Source: Azospirillum brasilense (GTDB taxonomy: Bacteria; Pseudomonadota; Alphaproteobacteria; Azospirillales; Azospirillaceae). From it: a stretch of 64,000 nucleotides of DNA. Shown in pieces: positions 51,201-60,551 of this stretch; within the stretch, counting starts at the first letter, position 1, and each line of letters starts with the position of its first letter. The translations under genes and the position numbers were made by a program. The stretch is taken from contig NZ_QLKQ01000027.1 in assembly GCF_003349955.1 (NCBI RefSeq), forward strand, positions 1 to 64,000. The letters run 5' to 3'. The notes beneath the pieces are model-generated. The model worked only from the letters and a program-made list of their open reading frames with translations, had not been told where the DNA came from and searched no databases.

Positions 51201-52191
51201 TGACCCGCCCTTCGACCTTGTGCTGATGGATGTGCAGATGCCGGAGATGGACGGATTCGAGGCGACGCGCCGGCTGCGCGCCCGGCCCGCCGGGCAGGGG
51301 TTGCCGATCATCGCCATGACCGCCAGCGCCCTGCCGTCCGACCGCCAGCGTTGCCTGGACGGCGGCATGGACGACCACATCGCCAAGCCGATCGACGTGG
51401 AGCAGCTGTTCTCCGTGGTGACGCGCTGGCTCGGCCAGCCGGCGGGGGGGGCGGCAGCCGGTGGTATAGTGGCCGGCGGTTTGGCGGCGGGCGTGCCGCT
51501 GCTGCCCAAGCCCATGCCGTCCGCGGCCCGTGCGGCGCTTCCCGCCGAGTTGCCGGGCATCGACGTGAAGGACGCGCTGCACCGGCTCGACGGCGATGTG
51601 GGGCTGTTCCGCAAGTTCGTCACCGATTTCGCCCGGACCTATGACGGCGTGGCGGACGGCATCGCCGTCGCCCTGGCCTCGGGGGATCTGCCGCGGGCCA
51701 AGGCGCTGGGGCACGAGCTGAAGAGCCTCGCGGGCAACATCGGCGCCCGCACGCTGTCCGCCGCCGCGGACGCCGTGCAGGTCGCCGCCTTCCGCGGCGA
51801 CGGCGCGGCGGCGGCGGCGCAGCTGCCGGTCCTCCGCGCGGAGCTGGAGGCGGTGCTGGACTCCGCCGCCCGGCTGGCCGTTGCGCCGGGGCGCGCCCAT
51901 GGCGGGGTTTCCGGTGGCGGGTCCGGTGATGCCGGCGGTGGTGGTGGGGAACCGGCGATGGACATCCAGACGCTGGAACCCATGCTGGACCGTTTCCTGC
52001 GGCTGCTGCGCGACAGCAACTTCGCCGCCGCGGAGGAGTTCGCCGTTCTGGCGCCGCCATTGGCCGACTGGATCGATCCGGTGTCGATGAAGGCGCTGTC
52101 GTCGGCGGTCGATGGCCTCGACTTTACAAAGGCTCAAGGAATCTTGCGCAGGATCATGCTGGACCTCGGCCTGTCCCTGCCGGCCGACTGA
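48265..52191 (+). CDS. Hybrid histidine kinase with Cache-like sensor, two receivers and HPT
   Basis: A 1308-residue phosphorelay protein. TM1 lies near residues 36-57, then a periplasmic Cache-like sensor (about 65-300, '[20 protein letters not shown]'), TM2 near 325, and a PAS domain. HisKA has His528 ('[12 protein letters not shown]'), followed by HATPase, receiver 1 (Asp829, '[11 protein letters not shown]'), receiver 2 (Asp989, '[11 protein letters not shown]') and an HPT with His1150 ('[13 protein letters not shown]'). The sensor is of the same type as that of the kinase at 20475. ATG 48265 lies 5 bases after the previous stop; ATG 48319 is possible and neither has a clear ribosome site. 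It is followed by a REC-GGDEF gene. Confidence 0.88.
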   Translation: MRGNFLSSGVRRIVRTPVMDEAFLTTEGPAAATRTRLRTLLTTIVGVITLFGVGLWGVATWADRDEAVSHARDRTLSAARLLHEHVRRTVATSDLVLQRVDDRLRVREMDSVARDLPLWQELRAMADAIPEISAIWIHDAAGSGLLTTRQFPAPPMNNTDRAFFQAHRNGEAFHIGGMIRGRLSGKPTFTISRRIGTVENFQGVANIAVDLDYFRFFFEGLNIGRGGAVAVYREDGTLLFSLSGQDSGAPPSAASSDLPLVAPPMDEAPRSTGGTIFSRSPVDGSERIVANLRVQDLPLIVQVGMSQDEALTPWRERTIHGGLLVLLAVAACAALAMAAARSLSREEVGRRRLAETNADLDATARSLEQANRAFAGANRRLNLILQSASEGICGVDRDERITFANPAACALTGYSNEEMLGRSLHVLLHHTRADGTPAPTIDCPVFEVLRTGEARGGSEDIYWRKDGTSFPVEFAASPMLEDGRVEGAVVVFHEIAERKRAEVALRQAKSVAEAASRAKSEFLANMSHEIRTPMNAILGLVHLIQQTDLSSRQRDYAQKIRVSAQSLLGILNDILDFSKVEAGKLELERVEFRLDDLLQNLAVIIGAAAQDKDIEVLFSVGPEVPLDLVGDPLRLQQVLINLAGNAIKFTEAGEVVVSVRAVEVTEDRTVLAFSIRDTGIGIDADQKERLFQAFSQADSSTTRRYGGTGLGLAICTRLVALMGGVMDVSSEPGQGSDFHFTAVFGNAAFGLAGMAGAGRAGERPLRSRVVPRGLSVLVVDDNLTAREVLGELVTSFGWRTSLCASGAEAIAELERATAEGTPYDIVLMDWKMPGMDGLETSRRIRDDGLVKAPVIIVVSAFGRERMGAGAGGEGLEGLALGGALVKPVTASSLLDAVIDAYGRGAGGDAAEATPLHACAAHPAGFLRPQPLRPLFGHRLLLVEDNSISQEVAREILERAGARVTLAGNGYEAVACVEEADPPFDLVLMDVQMPEMDGFEATRRLRARPAGQGLPIIAMTASALPSDRQRCLDGGMDDHIAKPIDVEQLFSVVTRWLGQPAGGAAAGGIVAGGLAAGVPLLPKPMPSAARAALPAELPGIDVKDALHRLDGDVGLFRKFVTDFARTYDGVADGIAVALASGDLPRAKALGHELKSLAGNIGARTLSAAADAVQVAAFRGDGAAAAAQLPVLRAELEAVLDSAARLAVAPGRAHGGVSGGGSGDAGGGGGEPAMDIQTLEPMLDRFLRLLRDSNFAAAEEFAVLAPPLADWIDPVSMKALSSAVDGLDFTKAQGILRRIMLDLGLSLPAD

Positions 52192-52245
52192 CCCGCTTCG
52201 CTCCCGCACACCGCCTTCCGGGAACCCGTCCTCCAGGAACCGATC

Positions 52246-53166
52246 ATGACCGATGCGCGCCCCAAGATCCTGGTCGTCGACGACATCCCGTCGAACGTGC
52301 ATGTGCTGAGCCGCATCCTGAAGGATGACAACGACATCTATTTCGCCACCGACGGGTCGAAGGCCCTGGAGCTGGCGCAGTCGCGGCTGCCCGACCTCGT
52401 TCTGCTGGACATCATGATGCCGGGCATGGACGGCTACGAGGTCTGTTCCCGGCTCAAGGCCGATCCGATCACCCGCGACATCCCGGTCATCTTCATCTCG
52501 GCCAAGAGCGAGGTGGAGGACGAGACCTATGGGCTCGAGGTCGGCGCCATCGACTTCATCTCCAAGCCGATCAGCCCGCCCATCGTCAAGGCCCGCGTGC
52601 GCAACCATCTGCTGCTGAAGCGGCAGACCGATCTGCTGCGCACCCTGTCCTTCAACGACGGTCTGACCGGCATCGCCAACCGCCGCCGCTTCGACGAGGT
52701 GCTGCTGCGCGAATGGCGGCGCTGCGGGCGGGCGCAGCTTCCGCTGTCGCTGATCATGCTCGATGTCGACCAGTTCAAACCCTACAACGACCATTACGGC
52801 CATCAGGCGGGCGACGAATGCCTGCGCGCCGTGGCCCAGCTCCTGGCCGAACAGATGATGAGGCCGGGCGACCTGATCGCCCGCTACGGCGGCGAGGAGT
52901 TCGTCTGCCTGCTTCCCGAAACCGACGAGGAGGGGGCGGTCCAGGTGGCCGAGCGCCTGCGCCAGACGGTGACCGGGCAGCGCCTGCCCCACGCGGCGTC
53001 CCATGTCGCCGACCACATCACCATCAGCCTGGGCGTGGGCACCGCCCGTCCGCTGCTGGACGACACCCCCGACCGGCTGACCCAGCTCGCCGACGGCCTG
53101 CTCTACGAGGCCAAGCGCGCTGGCCGCAACCGTGTGTGCAGCGGCGGTGTGGAGGTTGCGGTATAA
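52246..53166 (+). CDS. Response regulator diguanylate cyclase (REC-GGDEF)
   Basis: A 306-residue cytoplasmic enzyme making c-di-GMP. The receiver domain has Asp55 ('LLDIMMPGMDGYEVCSRLK'), then GGDEF with active site GGEEF at 215-219 and an intact inhibitory I-site R-P-G-D at 206-209 five residues before it. Layout is PleD-like with one receiver. It follows the second hybrid kinase by 54 bases on the same strand, so it is the likely output of that phosphorelay. Inference on pairing; the cyclase motifs are seen. Confidence 0.94.
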   Translation: MTDARPKILVVDDIPSNVHVLSRILKDDNDIYFATDGSKALELAQSRLPDLVLLDIMMPGMDGYEVCSRLKADPITRDIPVIFISAKSEVEDETYGLEVGAIDFISKPISPPIVKARVRNHLLLKRQTDLLRTLSFNDGLTGIANRRRFDEVLLREWRRCGRAQLPLSLIMLDVDQFKPYNDHYGHQAGDECLRAVAQLLAEQMMRPGDLIARYGGEEFVCLLPETDEEGAVQVAERLRQTVTGQRLPHAASHVADHITISLGVGTARPLLDDTPDRLTQLADGLLYEAKRAGRNRVCSGGVEVAV

Positions 53167-53198
53167 GGGGCCGACCTGAAGGCATCACGGGTGCAGCC

Positions 53199-54431
53199 AT
53201 GAGTTCGGCCAGAGCCGGCGACGACCGCGCGATTGGAGACCGGCGCCCTTTTGCAGCGACTCCGCCCGATGTGCGCGGGCGCGGCTTCTCCAGCCGCGCC
53301 TCCCTGCCGGTCATGGAAGGCTGGATCGACGCCGCCGTCACGCCTTTGCCGCCGCGCGCCGTGGCGCTCGCCGACCTCGCCGCGGCCCTGGCGGAGGGCG
53401 TGGTTCTCGCCGCGCCGCTGACCGCGCCGGGAGACTGGCCGCCCGCCGACCGGGCCGCCCGCGACGGGGTGGCGGTGGCCTCCAGCGACACGCTGGGCGC
53501 CGGTTCCTACAACCCGGTTCCGCTGCCGGGCGCCGTGACGGTCGCGGCGGGGGAGCCGATGCCGCCGGGAACCGACGCCATCCTGCCCGTCGAATGCATC
53601 CAGACCGACGGCCCCTTCATCGAGGCGCTGAACAGCGCCGCCCCCGGTGACGGGGTGGAGCGGCGGGGGGAGGGCCTGCGCGCCGGGACCGTCCTGATGA
53701 CGGCCGGGCACCGGCTGCGCCCGCAGGATCTCGGACTGCTCGCCGCGCTGGGGATCGGCACGGTGCGCGCTGGCGGCCGCCCACGGGTGCGGGTCGTTCT
53801 TGCGGGGGGGCCGCGCTCCGGTCCCGAGACGCTGGGCGCCATGCTGACCACGCTGGTGGCGCGGGACGGCGGCGTGGTTGAGCTGGTCGGGCCGCTGCCG
53901 GCGGACCGCGCCGCCCTGGCCGCCGCCTACGCGGCCCCCGGCGCAGACCTGCTGATCTCCGCCGGGCGCACCGGAGTGGGGGGGGACGACGTGGCCCCGC
54001 TGGCATTGGCCGACGCGGGGCAACTCGCCCGGCACGGCGTGGCCCTGCGCCCCGGCGATTCGGCGGCGCTCGGGATGGCCGGCGGCGTGCCCGCCGTGCT
54101 GCTGCCCGGCGAGCCGATGGCCTGCCTGACGGCCTATGAGCTGCTGGCCGGGCGGGCGGTGCGCCGCTTGGCCGGGCGGGACCCGGCGCTGCCGCACCCG
54201 GCGGTTCCGGCCGTGACGGTGCGCAAGCTGGTGTCGGAGATCGGCTGCACCGAACTGTACCGCGTGCGCCGGACGGCGGATGGGCTGGTCGAGCCGGTCG
54301 CCTCGCCGCAGCGGCCGGGGCTGGCCGGGGCGGTGCTGGCCGACGGCTTCGTGCTGATCCCGGCGGACAGCGAGGGCGTCCCCGCCGGGGCGACCGTGAC
54401 CCTGCGCTGTTTTGACGGTACAAGTCTCTGA
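53199..54431 (+). CDS. MoeA-like molybdopterin molybdotransferase family protein (divergent)
   Basis: A 410-residue protein with MoeA organisation: N-terminal 'DRAARDGVAVASSDTLGAGS' (usual S-A-M-D-G-Y-A altered), 'PGTDAILPVECIQTDG', then an MPT-binding domain with 'DLLISAGRTGVGGDDVAPLA' and 'LPGEPMACLTAYELLAGRAV'. Core motifs are degraded relative to classical MoeA (for instance no S-G-G-x-S-x-G), so molybdate insertion is uncertain. It is immediately upstream of a second MoeA gene, so the two may work as a pair. Confidence 0.83.
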   Translation: MSSARAGDDRAIGDRRPFAATPPDVRGRGFSSRASLPVMEGWIDAAVTPLPPRAVALADLAAALAEGVVLAAPLTAPGDWPPADRAARDGVAVASSDTLGAGSYNPVPLPGAVTVAAGEPMPPGTDAILPVECIQTDGPFIEALNSAAPGDGVERRGEGLRAGTVLMTAGHRLRPQDLGLLAALGIGTVRAGGRPRVRVVLAGGPRSGPETLGAMLTTLVARDGGVVELVGPLPADRAALAAAYAAPGADLLISAGRTGVGGDDVAPLALADAGQLARHGVALRPGDSAALGMAGGVPAVLLPGEPMACLTAYELLAGRAVRRLAGRDPALPHPAVPAVTVRKLVSEIGCTELYRVRRTADGLVEPVASPQRPGLAGAVLADGFVLIPADSEGVPAGATVTLRCFDGTSL

Positions 54432-54456
54432 ACAGAATCAAGCGAGGGGGGAGGGC

Positions 54457-56427
54457 GTGTCCAACCAGGACATCCGGCGTTTTGTCGCCCAGGCGGCCCG
54501 GCAGGAGCAGTTTCTCGAGGTGGTCGGCCGCGACGAGGCCGAGGCGCGCTTCCGCCGCCATCTCGACCTGACGCCCAAGGGGGCGGAGACGGTGCGGCTG
54601 GGCGCCGCGCTGGGCCGCGTGCTGGCCGCCGACGTGGTGGCGGAGGTCGACGTCCCCGGCTTCGACCGTTCCTCGGTGGACGGCTTCGCGGTGCGCGCCG
54701 CCGACACCCAGGGGGCGGGCGAGGACACGCCGGTCGTGCTGCGCCTGAACGACGAGGTGCTGTCGGCCGGGCGCGTCCCGGCGCTGACCGTCGCCCCCGG
54801 AACGGCGACGGTGCTCGCCACCGGCGGCATGCTGCCGCGCGGCGCCGACGCCGTGGTGATGGTGGAGCACACCGAGTCGCACGAGGACGGCGACGCCCTC
54901 CTGGTGGCGATCCGCAAGCCGGTGGTGCCCGGCGCCTTCATCGCCGCCGCCGGGTCGGACATCGGGCGCGGCGAGACGGTGATGCGCCGCGGGCAGGTGC
55001 TGACCTCCCGCGAGATCGGCGTGCTGGCGGCCATCGGGCGGGCCGAGGTGTCGGTGGTCCGCCGCCCCCGCGTGGCGATCCTCTCCACCGGCGACGAGAT
55101 CGTCGCGCCCGGCGCGCCGATCCGCCCCGGCGCCGTCTATGACTCGAACGCCGCCGTCCTCGCCGCCGCGGTGGAGGAGCTGGGCGGGGAGGCGGTCCGG
55201 CTGGGCATCGCCCGCGACGACGAGGCGGAACTGGCCCCGCTGGTCGAGCAGGGTCTGGCCTGCGACGCGCTTCTGCTGTCGGGCGGCACGTCGAAGGGGG
55301 CGGGCGATCTGTCCCACCGCATCATCAGCCGCCTGACCGATCCGGGGATCGTTGCGCACGGCGTCGCGCTGAAGCCCGGCAAGCCTCTGTGCCTGGCCGT
55401 AACGAAAGGCAAGCCGGTGGTGGTCCTGCCCGGCTTCCCGACCTCCGCCATGTTCACCTTCCACGAGTTCGTCGCCCCGGTGCTGCGCGCGCTGGCCGGT
55501 CTGCCGCCCGCGGCGACGGAGAGCGTGGGCGCGACGGTGCCGATGAGGTTGGGATCGGAACGGGGCCGGACCGAATATGTGATGGTCTCGCTGGTGCGCG
55601 GGACGGACGGCGGGCTGGCGGCCTATCCGCTGTCCAAGGGCTCCGGCGCGGTGACCGCCTTCAGCGCCGCGGACGGCTTCATCGCCGTCGACCCGCAGGC
55701 CGAGGCGGTGGAGGCCGGCACCCCGGTCTCGGTCCAGCGCATCGGGCGCGACACCCGTCCCGCCGACCTGATCGTGATCGGCAGCCATTGCGTCGGGCTG
55801 GACGCCATCACCGGCCAACTGGTCGGGGAAGGGCTGACGGTCAAGGCGCTGAACGTCGGCTCGATGGGCGGCCTCGCCGCCGCCCGGCGCGGCGAGTGCG
55901 ACGTGGCGGCCATCCACCTGATGGACCCGAAGAGCGGGGAGTACAACCGCCCCTTCCTGACCCCGGCGCTCGGCCTCGTGACCGGCTACCGCCGCCTTCA
56001 GGGCATCGTCTTCCGCAAGGGCGATGTTCGTTTCGAAGGCAGAACGGCCGAGGAGGCCGGTTTGGCGGCGGCGCGGGACCCTGACTGCATCCTGGTCAAC
56101 CGCAACGCCGGCAGCGGCACGCGCATCCTGACCGACCGGCTGCTCGGGGCGGCGCGCCCCACCGGCTACTGGTCGCAGGCCAAGTCGCACAACGCCGTGG
56201 CGGTGGCGGTGGCCCAGGGCCGCGCCGACTGGGGCGTCGCCATCGAGAGCGTCGCCACCCTCTACGGGCTGGGCTTCCTGCCCCTGCAGGCGGAGCATTA
56301 CGACTTCGTGATCCCCAACGACCGCCGGGACCGGCCGGCGGTCCAGCGCTTCCTGGCGGCGCTGGCCGATCCGGCGGTGCGGGAGAAGCTGACGGCGCTC
56401 GGCTTCACCGTTCCGGAAGCGGAATGA
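54457..56427 (+). CDS. MoeA fused to a periplasmic-binding-like domain
   Basis: A 656-residue fusion. Residues about 40-420 are classical MoeA: 'GFDRSSVDGFAVRAADTQGA', 'LPRGADAVVMVEHTE', 'VAILSTGDEIVAPG', 'LLLSGGTSKGAGDLSHRI', 'VVLPGFPTSAMFTF'. Residues about 440-650 are a PBP-like domain ('LIVIGSHCVGLDAITGQLVG', 'DPDCILVNRNAGSGTRILTDR', 'WGVAIESVATLYGLGFLPLQ') as in LysR/ModA-type sensors. It has no signal peptide, so the domain is cytoplasmic and probably senses molybdate, tungstate or cofactor. GTG 54457 has GAGGGGGGAG upstream. It overlaps the convergent pirin gene by 23 bases. Confidence 0.9.
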   Translation: MSNQDIRRFVAQAARQEQFLEVVGRDEAEARFRRHLDLTPKGAETVRLGAALGRVLAADVVAEVDVPGFDRSSVDGFAVRAADTQGAGEDTPVVLRLNDEVLSAGRVPALTVAPGTATVLATGGMLPRGADAVVMVEHTESHEDGDALLVAIRKPVVPGAFIAAAGSDIGRGETVMRRGQVLTSREIGVLAAIGRAEVSVVRRPRVAILSTGDEIVAPGAPIRPGAVYDSNAAVLAAAVEELGGEAVRLGIARDDEAELAPLVEQGLACDALLLSGGTSKGAGDLSHRIISRLTDPGIVAHGVALKPGKPLCLAVTKGKPVVVLPGFPTSAMFTFHEFVAPVLRALAGLPPAATESVGATVPMRLGSERGRTEYVMVSLVRGTDGGLAAYPLSKGSGAVTAFSAADGFIAVDPQAEAVEAGTPVSVQRIGRDTRPADLIVIGSHCVGLDAITGQLVGEGLTVKALNVGSMGGLAAARRGECDVAAIHLMDPKSGEYNRPFLTPALGLVTGYRRLQGIVFRKGDVRFEGRTAEEAGLAAARDPDCILVNRNAGSGTRILTDRLLGAARPTGYWSQAKSHNAVAVAVAQGRADWGVAIESVATLYGLGFLPLQAEHYDFVIPNDRRDRPAVQRFLAALADPAVREKLTALGFTVPEAE

Positions 56428-57307
56428 ACTCCGTCTCGCCGGGAACGGCGTCGAACCGGCCAGCCTTCCATTCGGCCTTGGCCTGTTCGATGCGGTCCTG
56501 GCGGCTGGAGACGAAGTTCCACCAGATGTGACGCGGGCCGTCCATCACGGCGCCGCCCAGCAGGATCAGGCGGGCGGCGGTTTCGGCCTCCACCGTCACC
56601 GCGTCGCCGGGGCGCAGCACCAGCAGCCGCCCGGACTCGAAGCGGTCGCCGTGGATGGTGACGGTGCCGTCGGCGATGTAGAGCGCCCGCTCCTCCGTCT
56701 CGCGGTCGATGGGCAGGCGGGCGCCGGCGTCCAGCGACGCATCGACGTACAGCGTGTCCCACAGCGTGTTCATGGGCGAACGTACACCGTACGCCTCGCC
56801 CGCGACGACGCGCAGCCGCTTGCCCTCGCCCTCGACCACCGGCAGCTCGTCGGCGCCGAGATGGACGAAGGCGGGGTCGGTCTCCTCATGGGTCTTCGGC
56901 AGGGCGACCCAGGACTGGATGCCCGACAGCAGCCGGTCGCGGCCGCGCTCGTCGGTGGCGGAGCGTTCGGAATGGGCGATGCCGCGCCCGGCGGTCATCC
57001 AGTTCACCGCCCCCGGACGGATCGGCAGGACGGTGCCCAGGCTGTCGCGGTGCAGGATCTCGCCGTCGAACAGGTAGGTGACGGTGGCCAGCCCGATGTG
57101 CGGGTGGGGGCGCACGTCGATGCCCGCCCCGGCCTTGAGGATCGCCGGTCCCATCTGGTCGAGGAAGACGAAGGGCCCGACCATCCGCTTGCGGACGGAG
57201 GGCAGGGCGCGCCGCACCTCGAACCCGCCGATGTCGCTGGTGCGCGGAACGACCACCGTTTCCAGCCAGCCGTCCGGAGACTCGGTCGATGTTGGCGCCG
57301 TCGTCAT
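56405..57307 (-). CDS. Pirin family protein
   Basis: A 300-residue bicupin. The metal site is visible as 'VRPHPHIGLATVTYLFDGEI' and the later 'GIAHSERS' His; 'PSVRKRMVGPFVFLDQMGP' is the family start. Pirins bind iron and may act as quercetinase-like dioxygenases or redox cofactors. ATG 57307 has GGGAGG upstream. Its 3' end overlaps the MoeA-PBP gene on the other strand by 23 bases. Confidence 0.95.
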   Translation of the reverse strand: MTTAPTSTESPDGWLETVVVPRTSDIGGFEVRRALPSVRKRMVGPFVFLDQMGPAILKAGAGIDVRPHPHIGLATVTYLFDGEILHRDSLGTVLPIRPGAVNWMTAGRGIAHSERSATDERGRDRLLSGIQSWVALPKTHEETDPAFVHLGADELPVVEGEGKRLRVVAGEAYGVRSPMNTLWDTLYVDASLDAGARLPIDRETEERALYIADGTVTIHGDRFESGRLLVLRPGDAVTVEAETAARLILLGGAVMDGPRHIWWNFVSSRQDRIEQAKAEWKAGRFDAVPGETEFIPLPER

Positions 57308-57395
57308 GCTGTCCTCCCGTTCGCGAAACCTGTGCCCAATGGTGGGTGCCACCAACAGGTGGGGACCGGCGCCGCGAATGGGAGGGGGAAAGCGT

Positions 57396-57674
57396 TCAGT
57401 GCTTGGGGGTGCCGCAGCCGCCGCTTCCGCAGCCGCAGCCGCCGGCCGGGGCGGTGACGTGGATGGCCCCGCGCGCCGTGGCCAGCAGCACGTCCAGCGG
57501 GATGCCGGTGGCCTTGGCGAGATCGTTCAGGCTGGCGCTGTCGGGCACGCCGACTCCGGGGTTGAAGACCGGGTGGATCTGCGCCAGCCGGCCCACGGCG
57601 TCCGGATCGACGGCGTTCAGCGCGCCCAGGGTGGTCTCGCCGGTCAGGGTGTTGGCGATCAGGATGTCGGCCAT
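57396..57674 (-). CDS. DUF1858-like small protein with Cys/Gly-rich tail
   Basis: A 92-residue protein. The body has a DUF1858-type pattern ('LGALNAVDPDAVGRLAQIHP' and 'ASLNDLAKATGIPLDVLLAT') and the tail is 'GGCGCGSGGCGTPKH', with four closely spaced cysteines and a His that could bind a metal or Fe-S cluster. Function unknown. The ATG at 57674 lacks a clear ribosome site, but the protein starts well there. Confidence 0.75.
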   Translation of the reverse strand: MADILIANTLTGETTLGALNAVDPDAVGRLAQIHPVFNPGVGVPDSASLNDLAKATGIPLDVLLATARGAIHVTAPAGGCGCGSGGCGTPKH

Positions 57675-57803
57675 GGCGTGTCCGAAGCGGGAGGAAAGGG
57701 GAATCGGCGGAAGCCGACGGTGCCGCCCGACCAAAGAGCGTTCCTTGACGCCTGTCAAGACGATGACGGCGGCCGGGCTGGCAAGACGCGGAGGGCTGAA
57801 ACG

Positions 57804-57839
57804 CCGAAGGGCCCGCGCGGTGATGCGCGGGCCCTTCGG
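57804..57839 (-). terminator. Terminator of tRNA-Ala
   Basis: A perfect 15-bp GC-rich stem (CCGAAGGGCCCGCGC and complement) with a six-base loop, five bases beyond the tRNA 3' end on the minus strand; CGTTTC follows. Confidence 0.75.
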
Positions 57840-57844
57840 GTGTT

Positions 57845-57920
<76 letters not shown>

Positions 57921-58062
57921 GAAACTCTGGGTGGCGAGCCTTGCGGCCTGCCTCGGTGGAGCGGGATATTGGTCAGGACGGGGGGGCGATGCAAGAGAAA
58001 AATTCGCCCCTACCCACCTTTTTTCCACCCCACCGCACCCCTCTTTCCTAGGGGAGCGCGGA

Positions 58063-58458
58063 TCAGCGCTCCTCCTCGTCCTCGCCTTCGACGTCGACGA
58101 CCTCGTCCATGTCGTCCTCGCCCAGTTCCGAGGTGTCCTCGATCAGGACATCGTCCTCGTCCTCGGGCGTCTCGTCGGTTTCCTCGATGTCGTCGACGGA
58201 CACATCGTCCTCGACCTCGTCGAGTTCCGTCGACTCCTCGTCCTCGGTCTCGGTCTCGGCGTCCTCGTCCGAGGAGACCACCGGGGCCTTCTTGACATCG
58301 TCAACCGGCGCCGGGCGCGCCTTGCGGGACTTCAGCAACGCCTCGGGATCGAACTGCGCTCCGCAGCTCGGGCACACCGGCGGGTCCTTGCGCAGATCGT
58401 AATAGCGCGCGCCACAGCTCGGGCAGATGCGCTTGACGCCCCATTCGGGTTTGGCCAC
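58063..58458 (-). CDS. TIGR02300/FYDLN-type acidic zinc-ribbon protein
   Basis: A 131-residue protein. The N-terminus is a zinc ribbon 'CPSCGARYYDLRKDPPVCPS' with two C-P-S-C pairs and the Y-Y-D-L core of FYDLN-type proteins. The remainder is an almost wholly acidic tail (Asp/Glu runs). The family is conserved in alphaproteobacteria and unassigned; the tail suggests nucleic-acid mimicry or a protein-binding role. The start at 58458 is standard. Confidence 0.92.
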   Translation of the reverse strand: MAKPEWGVKRICPSCGARYYDLRKDPPVCPSCGAQFDPEALLKSRKARPAPVDDVKKAPVVSSDEDAETETEDEESTELDEVEDDVSVDDIEETDETPEDEDDVLIEDTSELGEDDMDEVVDVEGEDEEER

Positions 58459-58673
58459 GCCTCGTCCTCCGTCACGTTCCTAGGGAATGCCCAATTCGGG
58501 AATTGCATGAATTACAAGCCGCGCCCTTTGCCACGCCAGCGGGCGCTTGTCAAAAAAAAGTTCGCGGAATGCCGCCGGCAAACTGGCGGGGCCGGCGACC
58601 GGTGCCAAACTTCACCCTGCGGTGGTCCTCCGGGCCGCCGGCCAGGATACCATGAGAATGGGGGAGGAACCCG

Positions 58674-60464
58674 ATGCCGAACCTGCTGTCCCGCCGCTGG
58701 CGGGCGCTGCTGTCCGCCGGCCTGCTGGCGGCGCTGCCGCTGGAGGCCGCAGCCCAGACGCCGTCATCCGCGGCGCCGACCACGACTCCTTCCGCGGCGG
58801 GTGACGTGGCGCCGGAGCGCGCGACCGGACGGGGCAGCCGCAGCCTCGACACCGCCACGCGCCACATGGTGGCCGCCGCGAATCCGCTGGCGGCGGAGGC
58901 CGGGCGGGAGATCCTGCGGGCGGGCGGCAGCGCGGTGGACGCGGCGATCGCCGTGCAGCTCGTCCTCAATCTGGTGGAACCGCAAAGCTCCGGAGTCGGG
59001 GGCGGCGCCTTCCTGGTCCATTACGATGCCGCAACGAAGGCGGTGACCTCCCTCGACGGGCGCGAGACCGCGCCGGCCGCGGCGACTCCGGAGCGTTTCC
59101 TGGGGGCGGACGGCAAGCCGATGCCCTTCTACGACGCGGTGGTCGGCGGGCGGTCCGTCGGGGTGCCGGGCACGGTGATGCTGCTGGAGCACGCCCACCG
59201 CGCGCATGGCAAACTGCCCTGGCCCCGCCTGTTCGAGCGCGCCATCGCGCTGGCCGAGGACGGCTTCACGGTCAGCCCGCGGCTGAACGGCCAGCTGGCC
59301 ATGGAAAAGCACCTGCCGGGCAGCCCCACGGCGCGCGCCTATTTCTACCAGCCGGACGGCACGCCCTGGCCGGTCGGCCATGTGCTGAGGAATCCGGAGT
59401 TCGCGGCGACGCTGCGGGCCATCGCCGAGAAGGGCTCCGCCGCCTTCTACGAGGGTCCGATCGCCGCCGATATCGTCAAGGCGGTGACCGGCCACCCCAC
59501 CAACCCCGGCGACATGACCGAGGCCGACCTGAAGGCCTACCGGGTGAAGGAGCGGGAACCGGTCTGCGGGTCCTACCGTGTCTACACCCTGTGCGGCATG
59601 GGGCCGCCCAGCTCCGGCGGGGTCGCGGTGCTGCAGATGCTGGCCGTCCTGGAAGGGCGCGACATGGCCGCCACCCGCAACGATCCGGCGCTGGCCGCCC
59701 ATTGGCTGTCGGAGGCCGGGCGACTCGCCTTCGCCGACCGCGGCCTCTATCTGGCCGACCCGGACTTCGTGACGGTGCCGGTGAAGGGGCTGCTCGACCG
59801 CGGCTATCTGGCGGGCCGCGCCGCGCTGGTCGGCGAGCGGTCGATGGGCAAGGCCCAGCCGGGCGAGCCGCCCTTCCGGGAAGGCCGCGCCTGGGGCTTC
59901 GCCGAGGCCGAGGAGCATGGCACCAGCCACATCTCCGTGGTCGACGGGGCGGGCAACGCCGTCGCCATGACCACCACCATCGAGGACGGCTTCGGCTCCC
60001 GCCTGATGGTGCGCGGCTTCCTGCTGAACAACGAGCTGACCGACTTCGCCTTCACCCCGACGGAGGACGGCAAGCCGGTCGCCAACCGGGTGGAGCCGGG
60101 CAAGCGCCCGCGCAGCTCGATGGCGCCGACGCTGGTCTTCCGCGACGGCGCCCTGGTGGCCTCGGTGGGGTCGCCGGGCGGCAGCAACATCATCAATTAC
60201 GTGGGCAAGACGCTGGTCGCGCTGCTCGATTGGAACCTCGACCCGCAGGCCGCGGTGGACGCCCCCAACTTTGGCAGCCGCAACGGCCCGACCGAGCTGG
60301 AGCAGGGCACCGAGGCGGAGGGCTGGATCGCGGCGCTGGAGGCTCGGGGCCACACGGTCAAGGCGATGGAACTGACCTCCGGCACCCAGGCGATCGTGGT
60401 GACCGGCCAGGGGCTGTCCGGCGGTGCGGACACCCGGCGCGAGGGGGTGGCGGTCGGCGACTGA
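58674..60464 (+). CDS. ggt: Gamma-glutamyltransferase (Ggt)
   Basis: A 596-residue exported Ntn-hydrolase that cleaves glutathione and other gamma-glutamyl compounds in the periplasm. A signal peptide ends near AAAQT. The autoprocessing nucleophile is Thr417 in 'EEHGTSHISVVD', splitting the protein into large and small subunits. Other blocks are 'SGVGGGAFLVHYD', 'GPPSSGGVAVLQML' and 'RPRSSMAPTLVF' (binding Ser-Ser). The ribosome site GGGGGAGGAA precedes the ATG. It is monocistronic as far as seen. Confidence 0.95.
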   Translation: MPNLLSRRWRALLSAGLLAALPLEAAAQTPSSAAPTTTPSAAGDVAPERATGRGSRSLDTATRHMVAAANPLAAEAGREILRAGGSAVDAAIAVQLVLNLVEPQSSGVGGGAFLVHYDAATKAVTSLDGRETAPAAATPERFLGADGKPMPFYDAVVGGRSVGVPGTVMLLEHAHRAHGKLPWPRLFERAIALAEDGFTVSPRLNGQLAMEKHLPGSPTARAYFYQPDGTPWPVGHVLRNPEFAATLRAIAEKGSAAFYEGPIAADIVKAVTGHPTNPGDMTEADLKAYRVKEREPVCGSYRVYTLCGMGPPSSGGVAVLQMLAVLEGRDMAATRNDPALAAHWLSEAGRLAFADRGLYLADPDFVTVPVKGLLDRGYLAGRAALVGERSMGKAQPGEPPFREGRAWGFAEAEEHGTSHISVVDGAGNAVAMTTTIEDGFGSRLMVRGFLLNNELTDFAFTPTEDGKPVANRVEPGKRPRSSMAPTLVFRDGALVASVGSPGGSNIINYVGKTLVALLDWNLDPQAAVDAPNFGSRNGPTELEQGTEAEGWIAALEARGHTVKAMELTSGTQAIVVTGQGLSGGADTRREGVAVGD

Positions 60465-60551
60465 TCGCGGGAACCGCGCATCGCTCGCATCGTCCTGCCC
60501 GCTGTGCTAGGTACTCCGCCCTGGTCACATTCTTGTCTGGGGAGCCCTCCC

